DNA of 64,000 nt from Rhizobiaceae bacterium (GCA_017644105.1 JAEPMD010000016.1:34424-98423), one strand, 5' to 3'; counted from the stretch's first letter, positions 46,874 to 57,036 are shown. The notes: a model not told the origin generated them from the letters alone. A program made the numbers and translations.

Positions 46874-47347
46874 TTAAGCTTTTTCTTCTTCAATCTGCTT
46901 AGTTTCAGCCGTTACTTGTGGGGCTGCAGAGATCGCGATTTTACGCAGTTTCTTTTCTTCTGGAACTTCGCGAACGAGATTAATATAGAGCAAGCCATTT
47001 TTCAGGTTCGCACCATTGATATGCATGTGTTCTGCAAGCTGGAATCTGCGCTCAAATGCACGGGTTGCAATGCCGCGATGTAGATAAGTGGCCTCATCTT
47101 GCTCGTCTGAGGCTGATTTTTCGCCGCGAATTGTCAATGTGTTCTCGCGCGCTTCAACATCAAGCTCGTCTTCTGCAAAGCCGGCTACAGCCATTGTGAT
47201 GGTGTAAGCATCTTCAGCAGTGCGCTCGATATTATATGGCGGATATGATTTGGTTTGTTCAGGCTGACCCAAGCTATCTAGCATTGTAAATAGACGGTCA
47301 AAGCCAACTGTTGAACGATAAAAAGGTGAAAAATCTACGTGACGCAT
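46874..47347 (-). CDS. Small heat shock protein, Hsp20/IbpA type
   Basis: The 157-residue protein holds the alpha-crystallin domain (PPYNIERTAEDAYTITMAVAGF through LKNGLLYINLVREVPEE). The C-terminal part includes KLRKIAI, the I-x-I-type anchor for oligomers. It prevents aggregation of heat-damaged proteins. A consensus RpoH promoter lies at 47453-47482 and the leader has a ROSE-like hairpin, so expression is probably heat controlled twice. Its 3' region holds an sRNA candidate. Confidence 0.94.
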   Translation of the reverse strand: MRHVDFSPFYRSTVGFDRLFTMLDSLGQPEQTKSYPPYNIERTAEDAYTITMAVAGFAEDELDVEARENTLTIRGEKSASDEQDEATYLHRGIATRAFERRFQLAEHMHINGANLKNGLLYINLVREVPEEKKLRKIAISAAPQVTAETKQIEEEKA

Positions 47348-47446
47348 GTGTGTTCTCCATTGAGCAACTAGTGTTTTGCGTTAACAATATTGATCCCATT
47401 TTGGCGATCAATTTGCGGTTATGACAGACCCGTTATCGGCGCCTGT
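47348..47446 (-). promoter_or_regulatory. ROSE-like RNA thermometer in the hsp20 leader
   Basis: The leader just before the ATG reads GTTGCTC AAT GGAGAAC. GTT and CTC pair with GAG and AAC, leaving the G of the TTGCT motif bulged and burying GGAG. That is the hallmark of ROSE thermometers. A second hairpin, TTGATC/GATCAA (47390-47411), lies upstream. The leader of about 100 bases from the predicted promoter fits ROSE elements. Confidence 0.6.
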
Positions 47447-47452
47447 AAACAA

Positions 47453-47482
47453 TAGATGGGGAGCAATTTTTCGCATTTCAAG
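47453..47482 (-). promoter_or_regulatory. RpoH (sigma-32) promoter of hsp20
   Basis: The minus strand reads CTTGAAA (47476-47482), fourteen bases, then CCCCATCTA (47453-47461). Both elements match the sigma-32 consensus at the right spacing. The start would lie near 47446. Confidence 0.8.
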
Positions 47483-47608
47483 AGATGAATTTGATTTTTT
47501 GAATTTATCGATTTCGCATACTAATCGTTGATATCGAGGCAAATTGTGCTTTTTCTTTTGACCTTGCACTATGCAGTGATTATGACCCGCTATAGGTTGG
47601 AAAACATC

Positions 47609-48553
47609 ATGAGTGCAATACTATTTTCATCGCCCGGCAATCCGGTCCCTGAAGATCACAAAGCGGGATATTTTACCGGTTGTGACGGGCGTCAAATACG
47701 TTATGCCATTTTCAGATCCACCGGTCAGAACGCCAAGGGTACGATCGTACTCTTGCACGGGCGCAATGAATGTATTGAAAAATATTTTGAAACCATAAAG
47801 AATTTCACCGAAGCCGGATTTTGGGTCGCCACTTTTGACTGGCGCGGGCAGGGTGGTTCGGAGCGAATTTTGCGCAATACAAAGCGCGGTTTTGTAAGAT
47901 TTTTTCGCCATTTCGAAGATGATCTCAAGATCTTTTTAGAACAGGTTGTCTTGCCGGATACGCGATATCCATTTTATGCCATTGCGCATTCCATGGGTGG
48001 TCTGATTTTACTGTCGGCATCCCCAAATATTGCCAACCGGATTGATCGCATTGTCTTGCTCGCACCCTTTATTGGGACGCGTATTTCCGGGCTGAAGCTG
48101 GTTATAACCAAGTTTTTGCTTGGATTTCTCAACGCCTTTGGATTTGGTTCATTCCCGATTTTAAGGCGCCGTCAATCTGCAGAAGCGCGGCTGAATGTTT
48201 TAACATCAGACGAAAAACGTTTTGTTCGAAATGACAAGATATTTGAGGCTTATCCTGAGTTTGAAACAGGCGTTCCCTCGATCAGATGGTTACATCTAAT
48301 GTTCAAGGCAATGAAACAAGTGAATAAGCAATCGCATTTGGAACGCATAACCATTCCAACAATTATTTTGTCGGGAAGTCATGATGGCATCGTGCCTATT
48401 GAAGCGGTTGAGGATTTAAGCACCAAGTTCCGTGCTGGGCAATTAATCCCCTTCGATGGTGCGCGTCATGAACTTATGAGTGAGGTTGATATTTATCGCG
48501 AACCGACACTTGCCGCCACCATAGCATTTTTTACCAAACCTGAAGATGACTAG
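47609..48553 (+). CDS. Alpha/beta hydrolase, lysophospholipase type
   Basis: The protein is of the serine hydrolase (monoglyceride lipase/lysophospholipase L2-like) type. The oxyanion region is LLHGRNECIEKY, the nucleophile elbow is AIAHSMGGLI, and the Asp and His lie in LSGSHDGIVP and GARHELMSE. ATG at 47609 is preferred as the conserved domain begins there (SAILFSSPGNP); a frame from 47528 exists. It overlaps the 3' end of the next, convergent gene by four bases. Confidence 0.86.
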   Translation: MSAILFSSPGNPVPEDHKAGYFTGCDGRQIRYAIFRSTGQNAKGTIVLLHGRNECIEKYFETIKNFTEAGFWVATFDWRGQGGSERILRNTKRGFVRFFRHFEDDLKIFLEQVVLPDTRYPFYAIAHSMGGLILLSASPNIANRIDRIVLLAPFIGTRISGLKLVITKFLLGFLNAFGFGSFPILRRRQSAEARLNVLTSDEKRFVRNDKIFEAYPEFETGVPSIRWLHLMFKAMKQVNKQSHLERITIPTIILSGSHDGIVPIEAVEDLSTKFRAGQLIPFDGARHELMSEVDIYREPTLAATIAFFTKPEDD

Positions 48554-49956
48554 CGCGTGAGTGTAAGTCCAAAGCCAATTGAGGTGTCATCAACATCATC
48601 AGCGCTGCCAACGCGATCGGTGCGCGTAAAGCTAAGATCACCATTCATACTTAAATAACGATTGATGGCCCAGTCAAAGGCCAGGCTTGCTCCGTAGATA
48701 CTCTCATTTGGAATGGATGTCGATCCGCGGAAATCTCTGACAGAATAGTCAAGCCCAAGCGTTGCGTTTAAGCGACGGGTGATTTCTTGTGAGAGATCAA
48801 AAGTGCCTGCATAAAGGATTGACCCTGATTGACCTGCAGTGGTCGAGGGTTCAACACTTGTCGCCAATCCAAATGTTGCAGATGTACCACGTCGCGGTGA
48901 CCAGTTTAGTTCGCTCTCAAATGTCGCCGTTTTGATATCTGGCAGCGTTGCATCCTCAAAGATATTGGCAATATAACCAATAGAGGCTTCGCCTGATAGT
49001 TTGTCACCCAAATCGGCGGTTACACCCGTGCGCAATCCGTAGCTTGTGAATTCGCGATTGGTCCCCGTGCTGTCGATGTTTTGATCATAGTTCGTTTTGC
49101 TGATTTCACCCTCGATGAACGGCATTAAAACCGGATTGGCCGCATATTGAAGACGTAAAGCGATGCCCAAATTTGTCCGATCCCTATCATCGCCAGAAAC
49201 AATAATATTACCTGGAAGTGTCGCATCTCCATTGATGACGCGGGTCAAGCTGCCGGTGACTGAACCCCGCAAGATCCCTAGCTCTTTCGTTAAGCCCAAG
49301 GAGGTTGAAAAGGTATGAATATTTGCTTGACTGGTGGCGTTGCTCACTGCTGTCGGATCATTCCGGTTTTCTTTGGAAAAATTATAGCTGCTAATCAAGT
49401 TTGCTGTGAGCAAATCATTAATGTTAAACTCGAGATAACTTGTCAGATCAACAGATGGGCTTTCTTCGATCGTTCCGCGAATGTTTTTCTGAAGGATTGC
49501 GGAGCCCGTGACGTTTAACGAATGTCGTGACCAATCAGATTCCAGCGTTGCCCCTAAATTTGTCTGGTTATATGTCCGCGTTTGCGTGCTCGTTGCTGTT
49601 TTCTGACGTTCATAAATGACTTGATTTTGTATGGATGGCCTTAACGTCAAAGTCCCCAAACGTATACCAGGTGCTGAACCATCATCGGCATTGGCTAAAT
49701 CTCTGGGCTCATTAATGGCGCCTGTTGATATATTTTGCCGTGCGCGATCGAGCTCAGACAATTGATTTAAATTGGTAACTGACTGCGGTGTTTCTGAGGC
49801 TAGTTCCTCCGCGGTTAAATCCGTCGGAAGGCTTTGTGCAAGAGAAGCTGTTGACGCGAGCAGCATATAGATCAATGCCATCGTTGATCCCTTAACTGTC
49901 GTTGTGGGAAAACGAGTGCTTTGTGCTGATTTCAAAATGGCTTTACCAATATGCAT
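48550..49956 (-). CDS. Outer-membrane beta-barrel protein
   Basis: The protein has a signal peptide (cut after LASTASLAQ) and then a segment with LSELDRARQNISTGAI. From residue about 125, alternating strands of the beta-barrel type follow (NQVIYERQ, LGATLESDWSRHSLNVTGSA, LEFNINDLLTANLISSYNF and others) up to SIGFGLTLTR. This suits a barrel of 14 or more strands. The final residue is Arg rather than Phe. ATG at 49956 is chosen; the frame opens with TTG at 49992. Family and cargo are unknown. Confidence 0.78.
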   Translation of the reverse strand: MHIGKAILKSAQSTRFPTTTVKGSTMALIYMLLASTASLAQSLPTDLTAEELASETPQSVTNLNQLSELDRARQNISTGAINEPRDLANADDGSAPGIRLGTLTLRPSIQNQVIYERQKTATSTQTRTYNQTNLGATLESDWSRHSLNVTGSAILQKNIRGTIEESPSVDLTSYLEFNINDLLTANLISSYNFSKENRNDPTAVSNATSQANIHTFSTSLGLTKELGILRGSVTGSLTRVINGDATLPGNIIVSGDDRDRTNLGIALRLQYAANPVLMPFIEGEISKTNYDQNIDSTGTNREFTSYGLRTGVTADLGDKLSGEASIGYIANIFEDATLPDIKTATFESELNWSPRRGTSATFGLATSVEPSTTAGQSGSILYAGTFDLSQEITRRLNATLGLDYSVRDFRGSTSIPNESIYGASLAFDWAINRYLSMNGDLSFTRTDRVGSADDVDDTSIGFGLTLTR

Positions 49957-50059
49957 ATTCGCCGAACTTTCGCGCGTCGGAGTTATTAGCAATTAGTAAA
50001 TCTTTATGGTTAACGTTTCGTTTATAAATGCTGAAACGACAGGCTTATTTAGATTGCGA

Positions 50060-50518
50060 TTAAGCCTGTTTGACCGCTAATCGATTGGAATTTGCAGAAA
50101 CAATTTCAATAGTGTCACCGGCCTTTAAATCGGGACCTTCAATCACCCACAAAGTGTCATCCAATTTGATGCGGCCGCGGCCATTTTCAATTGGTTCATC
50201 CAATGTTGCTTTCCGGCCAATCAAACGCTGGGTCCGCTGGTTCAAAAGCGGTTCGTCGCTTTCTCTGCCGCGATCCGCGATATATTTTTTGCCGATATAG
50301 GATGATGCGACTGCTAGAATAGCGAAAATTGTAAGCTGAACCTGCCATGGCCAAATGCCGGATTCCCACAATAGGAACGAAGCCAGACCAACGATCATCG
50401 CCGCTATACCAATCCACAATAAGAAGATACCTGGAATTATTATTTCAAGGCCAAGAAGGATGAGGCCAACAACCCACCAAATCCAAGGGCCAAGCTCTGA
50501 TACAATAGTATTGATCAT
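50060..50518 (-). CDS. NfeD-family membrane protein
   Basis: The 152-residue protein has hydrophobic helices at residues about 10-40 and 45-75 and a C-terminal OB-fold ([31 protein letters not shown]). NfeD proteins partner with SPFH proteins such as QmcA to organise membrane domains and quality control. It overlaps the SPFH gene by four bases. Confidence 0.88.
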   Translation of the reverse strand: MINTIVSELGPWIWWVVGLILLGLEIIIPGIFLLWIGIAAMIVGLASFLLWESGIWPWQVQLTIFAILAVASSYIGKKYIADRGRESDEPLLNQRTQRLIGRKATLDEPIENGRGRIKLDDTLWVIEGPDLKAGDTIEIVSANSNRLAVKQA

Positions 50519-51504
50519 GCGCGTGGACCTGTGCGCGGCGTTGTGCGAACGGGGCGCGATGAAGGGCTTGAACCTTCATCATCGTCACCGCCAAAGACTT
50601 CCTTGGCGATGGAACCAATGCCACCTAAGGAACCAATCAATGATGAAGCTTCCATTGGCATGAGTACGATTTTTGAGTTTTTGGCAGAACCGATATTGGT
50701 CAAAGCTTCGGTGTATTTTTGTGCGACGAAATAGTTGATGGCCTGCATGTTACCTTCTGAGATCGCAGTTGAAACCATGGTTGTCGCTTTCGCTTCCGCT
50801 TCTGCCAAACGCTCACGCGCTTCCGCATCGCGGAAGGCCGCATCACGTCGACCTTCAGCTTGCAAAACCGCGGCTTGTTTTTCACCTTCAGCACGCAGAA
50901 TTTGTGAATTTCTCGTGCCTTCCGCTTCCAAGATTTCCGCGCGTTTTTCACGTTCCGCCTTCATTTGACGACCCATGGATTCGATCAAGTCGCGCGGTGG
51001 TGCGATGTCTTTAATTTCAACGCGGGTAATTTTTATACCCCAGGGAGCTGCGGCTTCATCAACGACTTTGAGGAGACGCTCATTAATCGCATCGCGATTG
51101 GACAAAAGATCATCGAGATCCATGGAACCCATTACGGATCGAATATTGGTCATGGCCAAATTGACGAGCGCATTTTCCAAATTATTCACCTGATAGGCCG
51201 CTTCAGCCGCATTGAGAACCTGATAAAAAGCAACAGCATCAGCTGCAACAGATGCGTTATCGCGGGTGATAACTTCTTGCGTTGGGATATCGAGAACCTG
51301 TTCCATCATGTTCATTTTGGCGCCAATACGGTCGACAAAGGGTACGATTAATCGCAGGCCGGGCGCGAGCGTTGTGGTATATCTGCCAAAACGTTCAACG
51401 GTATATGAAAAACCTTGTGGCACAGTTTTAACACTGGATGCCAAGAATATGATCGCCACAAACACGACCACAATGACGGTGATATCCAAACCTTCGATAA
51501 ACAC
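50515..51504 (-). CDS. SPFH/band 7 family protein (QmcA-like)
   Basis: An N-terminal membrane helix ([18 protein letters not shown]) is followed by the SPFH domain ([31 protein letters not shown]) and a long coiled coil rich in Ala, Glu and Arg ([19 protein letters not shown] onwards). The protein forms ring-shaped membrane assemblies. GTG at 51504 has GGGAG upstream; a TTG at 51519 is an alternative. The NfeD gene follows. Confidence 0.9.
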   Translation of the reverse strand: MFIEGLDITVIVVVFVAIIFLASSVKTVPQGFSYTVERFGRYTTTLAPGLRLIVPFVDRIGAKMNMMEQVLDIPTQEVITRDNASVAADAVAFYQVLNAAEAAYQVNNLENALVNLAMTNIRSVMGSMDLDDLLSNRDAINERLLKVVDEAAAPWGIKITRVEIKDIAPPRDLIESMGRQMKAEREKRAEILEAEGTRNSQILRAEGEKQAAVLQAEGRRDAAFRDAEARERLAEAEAKATTMVSTAISEGNMQAINYFVAQKYTEALTNIGSAKNSKIVLMPMEASSLIGSLGGIGSIAKEVFGGDDDEGSSPSSRPVRTTPRTGPRA

Positions 51505-51565
51505 GATGACAACTCCCAAAATTAGATAAATTCAGGCTTAAGATAGGAGTTTAGTCACAGTTTTA

Positions 51566-51605
51566 CAAGCGTTTGGATCAGATCTTCAACGCTTATAAAC
51601 GCTTG
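51566..51605. repeat. Inverted repeat upstream of the SPFH gene
   Basis: CAAGCGTTT (51566-51574) and AAACGCTTG (51597-51605) are exact inverse copies. A further related core, AACGCTT, lies at 51588-51594. It could be an operator or a weak hemH terminator. Confidence 0.45.
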
Positions 51606-51615
51606 ATTGCAGGTT

Positions 51616-52656
51616 CTAAAGCCAGCCGCCAAGCTCGCGCATCACCACTGATTTAATCACGGTCATTCCTTCTTCGCTGTCGTTTAGACAAGGGATATGG
51701 CTAAAGTTTTCGCCGCCGTGTTCATGGAAGATTTCCTGCGCCTCTTCACCCATTTCTTCAAGGGTTTCAAGACAATCCGACACAAAGCCTGGGTTTAGGA
51801 TTGCGATGCTTTTGGTGCCGGCTTTTGCTAATTCCTCAACCGTCACATCCGTATATGGCTGTAGCCATTCTTCTGGGCCAAAACGTGATTGGAAGGTTGT
51901 CATTAAACGACCTTCTTCCCAACCAAGTCTGTCATTTAAGAGACGGGATGTTTTATAGCAATGACAATGATACGGATCGCCCTTCTTAAAGTAAGACTGC
52001 GGAATGCCGTGATAGGACGCGATCACTTTTTCCGGTTCGAAATCAAGGTTGGCAAGATGTTTTTCGATCGATATTGCCAGGGCTTCGATATAAACCGGAT
52101 CGTCGTGATAAGCGGGCACTGTCCGGATTGCCGGTTGCCAACGCATATCAAGCAATGTTTGGAATGTTTTATCGTTCACCGTTGCCGTGGTAGCCGCAGC
52201 ATATTGCGGATAGAGCGGGAAAATCACGATACGATCGCAGCCAGCATTTTTAAGCGCGTGCAATTTATCGGGGATGGATGGTTGGCCATAACGCATGGCC
52301 CAATCGACCATGATATGCTCGTGCGAGGCCATCATTTCAGCGAGTTTTTCAGATTGGCCCCGCGTATAGGTGCGTAGGTAGCTTTCGTCTAGTTCATTGT
52401 TCCAGATGGACTTGTAAGCTTCGCCAACTTTTTGGGGGCGCTTGTTTAAAACAATGCCGAATAGGATCGGATACCAAAGAACTTTTGGCCACTCGATCAC
52501 GCGCGCATCTGTTAGAAATTCTTTTAAGTATCGACGCATGGATGTGTAATCCGTGCCATCCGGTGTTCCCAAATTGACGAGCAAAACGCCAACCTTTCCA
52601 ACGTTTACGGGTGGGTGTTCTTTGGGCAAATTTGTGGGAACAGGGGTAAATTTCAT
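51616..52656 (-). CDS. hemH: Ferrochelatase
   Basis: HemH inserts iron into protoporphyrin IX, the last step of haem synthesis. The 346 residues contain the metal-binding His in IASYHGIPQSYFKKGDPYHC and the FSCDCLETLEE-like segment FVSDCLETLEEM. The MRYGQPSI loop is typical. Its start is ATG at 52656, and it stands alone between two minus-strand genes. Confidence 0.94.
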   Translation of the reverse strand: MKFTPVPTNLPKEHPPVNVGKVGVLLVNLGTPDGTDYTSMRRYLKEFLTDARVIEWPKVLWYPILFGIVLNKRPQKVGEAYKSIWNNELDESYLRTYTRGQSEKLAEMMASHEHIMVDWAMRYGQPSIPDKLHALKNAGCDRIVIFPLYPQYAAATTATVNDKTFQTLLDMRWQPAIRTVPAYHDDPVYIEALAISIEKHLANLDFEPEKVIASYHGIPQSYFKKGDPYHCHCYKTSRLLNDRLGWEEGRLMTTFQSRFGPEEWLQPYTDVTVEELAKAGTKSIAILNPGFVSDCLETLEEMGEEAQEIFHEHGGENFSHIPCLNDSEEGMTVIKSVVMRELGGWL

Positions 52657-52766
52657 AAAACGGGAACCATATGTTGAATGCAGTTAGACCTATATACGCT
52701 CTAAAATACAAATTGGTCCAAAAAAATCTAAAGTTTTACATGCGGCAAATTATATAGGTGCCAAAA

Positions 52767-52795
52767 CAAAAAGGCCCCGGATGATGTCCGGAGCC
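52767..52795 (-). terminator. Intrinsic terminator downstream of 5'-nucleotidase gene
   Basis: On the minus strand GGCTCCGGA pairs with TCCGGGGCC (one G-T pair) around five bases, and TTTTTG follows (plus-strand A tract 52767-52772). It ends the nucleotidase transcript. Confidence 0.85.
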
Positions 52796-52837
52796 TAGAT
52801 GATTTTAGTCTAAACTGAAAATTTATTTCAATTACAA

Positions 52838-54427
52838 TTACTTAGCAGTGATACGTCCGTCGAGGAACGGTTTATAAGGTTGGTTGACTGCAAGATATTC
52901 AGCGACAACATCGGCCAAATCCGGACCGTAGTCATAGGCATTCATACCGCCGGATGCGAAGATTTTATAACCGTCGCCACCACCACGCATGTAGTTGTTG
53001 GAAACAACGCCGTAAGTCGCACCTGCATCGATTGGTGATGCAGATCCATCTGCGCCTACAACCATAACATCGCTGATGCGCTCGCCAGCTGGTTTGCTTG
53101 CATCAAATGTATATTTAAGGCCAGCAACTTGTGGGAAACGACCTTTCACGTCTTCGATTTGGCTCACACCATTTTCCAATGCAGCGACAACATCCGCACC
53201 TTTGAGCTGGAATGTAGAAAGCGTGTTTTGGAATGGCAAAACAGTAAGCACTTCACCCATAGTAATTTCACCTGCATCAATAGATGCGCGCAAGCCACCA
53301 CCGTTTTGTATGGCAATGGAAACGCCTTGATCCGCCACACGTGCAAGCATTGCATCGGCAACCAGGTTACCCATCTGGCACTCTTGTGTACGGCAGAAGC
53401 TGCGATCACCTTCAATGGCTGCATCAGCGCTTGCCACAACACGATTTTTCATTTCGTCAATTGGACCGGCAAGTTCAGCAACCCGGGCGACGATTTCAGC
53501 ATCTTCTTCAACGGATGCATCCAGAACGATTGTATCACCTGTTGCAGATGTTACATTGCCTGCATCATCGAAATTGACTTTGAGATGACCAACATATTTT
53601 GAGTAGGCATAGGCTTGTACAACCGGTACATCCCCTACCATTGTTGGATAAGCCATGGCGCCTTCAACTGAGTTTGACATGAGCGTGTGAGAGTGGCCAC
53701 CGACTACAACATCGATGCCGTCAACTGCTTCTGCGATTTCTAGATCTTTTGCCAAGCCGACATGGTTGAGCGCGATTATGATATCAACACCTTCACCTTC
53801 AAGCGCTGCAACATCGGCTTTTAAGCTTTCAATCTCATCCGTGAAGATGACAGCGCCTGATGGCGATGATGTTTCAACAGTATCAGCAGCAAGGGCTGAA
53901 ATGATGCCGATCTTTTTACCACCAATTTCCAATACAACGTGGTTTTCCACCTTGCCTTTGAGAATGTTTGATTGGCTGACATCAATATTGCCAGAGATGA
54001 TTGGGAAGGAAACGGCATCAGCTAGTTTTGCAAGACCTTCATCGCCATCATCAAATTCGTGGTTGCCCACTGCCATGACGTCAAAACCAACTTTTTCAGC
54101 CAGTTCAGCCTCAACATCACCCTTATATGTCGTATACATCAAGGAGCCTTGATATTGATCGCCAGCATCTAAAACGATGGTATTTTCATCAGCTAAATCA
54201 GCGCGTAATTTGTCTAACATTGTTTTGACACGTGCGTATCCGCCAAAGCATTTGCCTTCTGCATTGTCTTCCGAACCACAGGTAGAATCATATTTGTTAA
54301 TAGGCTCAACACGGCTGTGCAAATCATTGATGTGAAGAATATTCAGCGAATAGTCAGCCTGAGCTACGACAGTTGAAAGCGCGAGGGTCGCCGCACTAAG
54401 CCAAAGTGTTGTTCTAAATTTCTGCAT
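52838..54427 (-). CDS. Periplasmic 5'-nucleotidase / 2',3'-cyclic phosphodiesterase (UshA-like)
   Basis: The 529-residue protein has a signal peptide (cut after VVAQA) and a metallophosphatase domain: ILHINDLHSRVEP, GDQYQGSL, VGNHEFDDG and GGHSHT. The C-terminal 5'-nucleotidase domain includes NGGGLRASIDAGEIT and the late NNYMRGGGDGYK. It releases phosphate from nucleotides outside the cell. It starts with ATG at 54427. Confidence 0.92.
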   Translation of the reverse strand: MQKFRTTLWLSAATLALSTVVAQADYSLNILHINDLHSRVEPINKYDSTCGSEDNAEGKCFGGYARVKTMLDKLRADLADENTIVLDAGDQYQGSLMYTTYKGDVEAELAEKVGFDVMAVGNHEFDDGDEGLAKLADAVSFPIISGNIDVSQSNILKGKVENHVVLEIGGKKIGIISALAADTVETSSPSGAVIFTDEIESLKADVAALEGEGVDIIIALNHVGLAKDLEIAEAVDGIDVVVGGHSHTLMSNSVEGAMAYPTMVGDVPVVQAYAYSKYVGHLKVNFDDAGNVTSATGDTIVLDASVEEDAEIVARVAELAGPIDEMKNRVVASADAAIEGDRSFCRTQECQMGNLVADAMLARVADQGVSIAIQNGGGLRASIDAGEITMGEVLTVLPFQNTLSTFQLKGADVVAALENGVSQIEDVKGRFPQVAGLKYTFDASKPAGERISDVMVVGADGSASPIDAGATYGVVSNNYMRGGGDGYKIFASGGMNAYDYGPDLADVVAEYLAVNQPYKPFLDGRITAK

Positions 54428-54613
54428 TTAAGCACTCCCAGAATTAGTGAAATAAAATCCGCATTGGTTTTCTGTTATCGCGGATATTTTAAAGTCGATC
54501 TATCATCCCAAGATGACAATCACTTGAAAGCAATGGTTCCATTATAGGAAGAAAAGTGCAAGCCTAAAGCTATACAAATTATAATATTTATTCACATTTA
54601 AATTGTGAGACTT

Positions 54614-54976
54614 TTAAGATCGTCTGACGAGTGAAAACTGGGTGCCTTCGCTCGATGTGCAATTCATTTGTGTGGACGTTGCGAGTGCGCAATTGACTTG
54701 GGACACGCTTTGACGAACCAAAGAACGCAATTGAATTTCTGCAAGTGTTGGTGAAACCTGGGTGTAACTGCCTACAGCAAGCAGGGTATTTGTGCCATCA
54801 GTTGTTTTGGTCTGGAATTGACCATTATTGAATGTTGAGAGAATGCCGTTTTGATCGAGCCATTCACCTTCAAAATCAGAAACAGGCGCAGATGATGGAA
54901 TAAATGTTTGGGTTTGGCAGGCAGCCAATCCAATTGACAAGAGTCCGACGAGCCAAATTTTCTTGTTGTCCAACAT
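54614..54976 (-). CDS. omp10: Outer-membrane lipoprotein, Omp10 type
   Basis: The 120-residue protein has a lipobox (SIGLAAC). The rest, including EGEWLDQNGILSTFNNGQF, VNCALATSTQMNC and SEGTQFSLVRR, closely resembles Brucella Omp10, a lipoprotein with a lipocalin-like AprI/Inh fold. It is probably anchored to the outer membrane and has two conserved cysteines for a disulfide. GGGGTG precedes the ATG. Confidence 0.82.
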   Translation of the reverse strand: MLDNKKIWLVGLLSIGLAACQTQTFIPSSAPVSDFEGEWLDQNGILSTFNNGQFQTKTTDGTNTLLAVGSYTQVSPTLAEIQLRSLVRQSVSQVNCALATSTQMNCTSSEGTQFSLVRRS

Positions 54977-55042
54977 GCTTCACCCCTATTTTATCTTACC
55001 TTTTTGCGCCGAACAGATGGCGAAAACAAGGCAAGGTATCAA

Positions 55043-56917
55043 TTATCCAAGTTGTTCATCGAGCTCTTCAAGCTCGTTTATCAGCCCCTCAATCATTGAA
55101 AGGCCCTTGTCCCAGAAATCAGGCTGCGCTGCATCAAGTCCAAACGGAGCCAGTAATTCACTATGATGTTTTGTACCACCGGCCCGCAGCATATCAAAAT
55201 AACGCGCTTGAAAATCATTATCCGCATTTTGGTATACCGCGTAAAGTGAGTTCACAAGACAATCTCCAAATGCATAGGCGTAGACATAAAATGGTGAGTG
55301 GATGAAATGTGGAATATAAGTCCAGAAAGTATCGTAACCCTCCCTCAAATCGATGGCCGGGCCCAAACTTTCTGCTTGAACCGACATCCATAATTCACCG
55401 ATTTGGTCACTGGTTAACTCACCTTGACGCCTTACTGTATGTAATTTTCTTTCAAACTCATAAAATGCGATTTGCCGGACAACAGTATTGATCATGTCCT
55501 CGACTTTTTGGGCCAAAATTGCTTTACGCTCACGTGCGTCATCTGTTTTGTTGAGAATAGCACGGAATGTCAGCATCTCCCCAAAGACGGATGCCGTTTC
55601 AGCCAATGTAAGTGGTGTTGATGCCATGAGCGCGCCTTGACCTCCGGCCAAAACTTGATGCACACCATGTCCCAATTCATGCGCAAGTGTCATAACATCG
55701 CGCGCCTTTCCCATGTAATTAATCAATACATAAGGATGGACAGAGGGAACAGTGGGATGTGCAAAAGCACCGGGGGCTTTACCTTCTCGATTGGCTGCAT
55801 CAATCCAGCCCTTGTCGAAAAAATCTCTCGCAGTCTCAGCCATTTCAGGCGCAAATTCGGAATACGCTGACAGCACGATGTCTTTTGCATCTTCCCAAGC
55901 CACAAGTGATTTCGGTGTTTCAGGGAGCGGCGCATTTCTGTCCCAGTAATTGAGTTTTTCGACACCGAGCCACTTTGCTTTCAGTTTATAATATCTGTGC
56001 GAAAGACGCGGATAAGCGTTTTTAACTGATACCATCAGTGCATCGACGACGTCGCGTTCAACACGGTTTGCCAGATGACGGCTGTCGGCAATATCTTCAA
56101 ATCCACGCCAACGATCGGAAATTTCTTTATCTTTAGCCAGCGTATTGGTGATCAGCGTGAATATACGCAGATTTTTGGAGAATGTTTCAACCAGCGCTTT
56201 GGCCGCTTTTTCCCGGATTTTCGGATCAGCTTCCTGTAAAAGATTTAACGTAGGTTCAAGCGGAAATTTCTCCCCATCGATATCGAAGCGTAAATCCGCC
56301 ATTGTCTCGTCGAATAATCTGTTCCAGGCGCCGTGCCCTGTCACGGATTTTTCATGGAAAAGCTGTTCGACATTTTCTTCCAGCTGGTGTGGTTTGTCTT
56401 TTCGTAAATCCAATATCCACGATTTGTAATGAGCTGTTAATTCATCATTTTCAATGCCGAAAGTAATGGCATCCTCATCGACGCGATTGAGCTCGAGCGT
56501 GAAGAAAATAAGATGTGCGCTGGCATCGGTAATATGGGCCTGCATATCGCCATAAAATTTGGCGTTGTTCATATCCAATGTATTGGAAAAATACAGCAAA
56601 CCGGCATAGGAGGCCATTCTACCCATGACTTCTTCGATTTGTTCATATTCACGGATGGCAGCACCCAAACCATCGTCACCGGTATTTTGTGTGGCTGCTT
56701 GCAGTTTACCTTTCCAGCGAGCCTCAAAATTTTCTGATGCTGACTGTGTCCATTTCATATCGTTTTGAAATGGCTCAGAATCTTGACTGGTGTAAAGGTC
56801 ATCAAGGTTCCAACTCGGTAGCTCCCCAAGTTCCTGCATTTGTGAGGCGGGATTTTGTGACCAAAGCAGTTGAGATTTTTGTGGAGATATTGGCAATTTA
56901 TTGGTCCGATTCCGCAT
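55043..56917 (-). CDS. pepF: Oligoendopeptidase F, M3 family
   Basis: PepF is a zinc metallopeptidase that cuts short peptides. The motif is LAHELGHGVHQVL, with HExxH in the form HELGH, and the protein ends with HSPFYVYAYAFGDCLV segments typical of M3B. I chose ATG at 56917; an ATG at 56971 or one near 56839 are alternatives, as the conserved part starts with MQELGELPSWNLDDLY. It is divergent from the NtrC-like regulator gene. Confidence 0.9.
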   Translation of the reverse strand: MRNRTNKLPISPQKSQLLWSQNPASQMQELGELPSWNLDDLYTSQDSEPFQNDMKWTQSASENFEARWKGKLQAATQNTGDDGLGAAIREYEQIEEVMGRMASYAGLLYFSNTLDMNNAKFYGDMQAHITDASAHLIFFTLELNRVDEDAITFGIENDELTAHYKSWILDLRKDKPHQLEENVEQLFHEKSVTGHGAWNRLFDETMADLRFDIDGEKFPLEPTLNLLQEADPKIREKAAKALVETFSKNLRIFTLITNTLAKDKEISDRWRGFEDIADSRHLANRVERDVVDALMVSVKNAYPRLSHRYYKLKAKWLGVEKLNYWDRNAPLPETPKSLVAWEDAKDIVLSAYSEFAPEMAETARDFFDKGWIDAANREGKAPGAFAHPTVPSVHPYVLINYMGKARDVMTLAHELGHGVHQVLAGGQGALMASTPLTLAETASVFGEMLTFRAILNKTDDARERKAILAQKVEDMINTVVRQIAFYEFERKLHTVRRQGELTSDQIGELWMSVQAESLGPAIDLREGYDTFWTYIPHFIHSPFYVYAYAFGDCLVNSLYAVYQNADNDFQARYFDMLRAGGTKHHSELLAPFGLDAAQPDFWDKGLSMIEGLINELEELDEQLG

Positions 56918-57036
56918 GTCGCATAAGTTAATTACGACTTTAATCAATTGCGGTGCAAATTGGAAAGTCATTTTTCAAGTTTTTGGTGCATAGATTGTTA
57001 AGGGGACGTATCGAGACCATCTATATCGAGGCCGTT

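Noticed and set aside
50010..50024. TTAA-N7-TTTA near the outer-membrane barrel gene as a CtrA box
   Set aside because: The second half-site has a mismatch and no other support exists.
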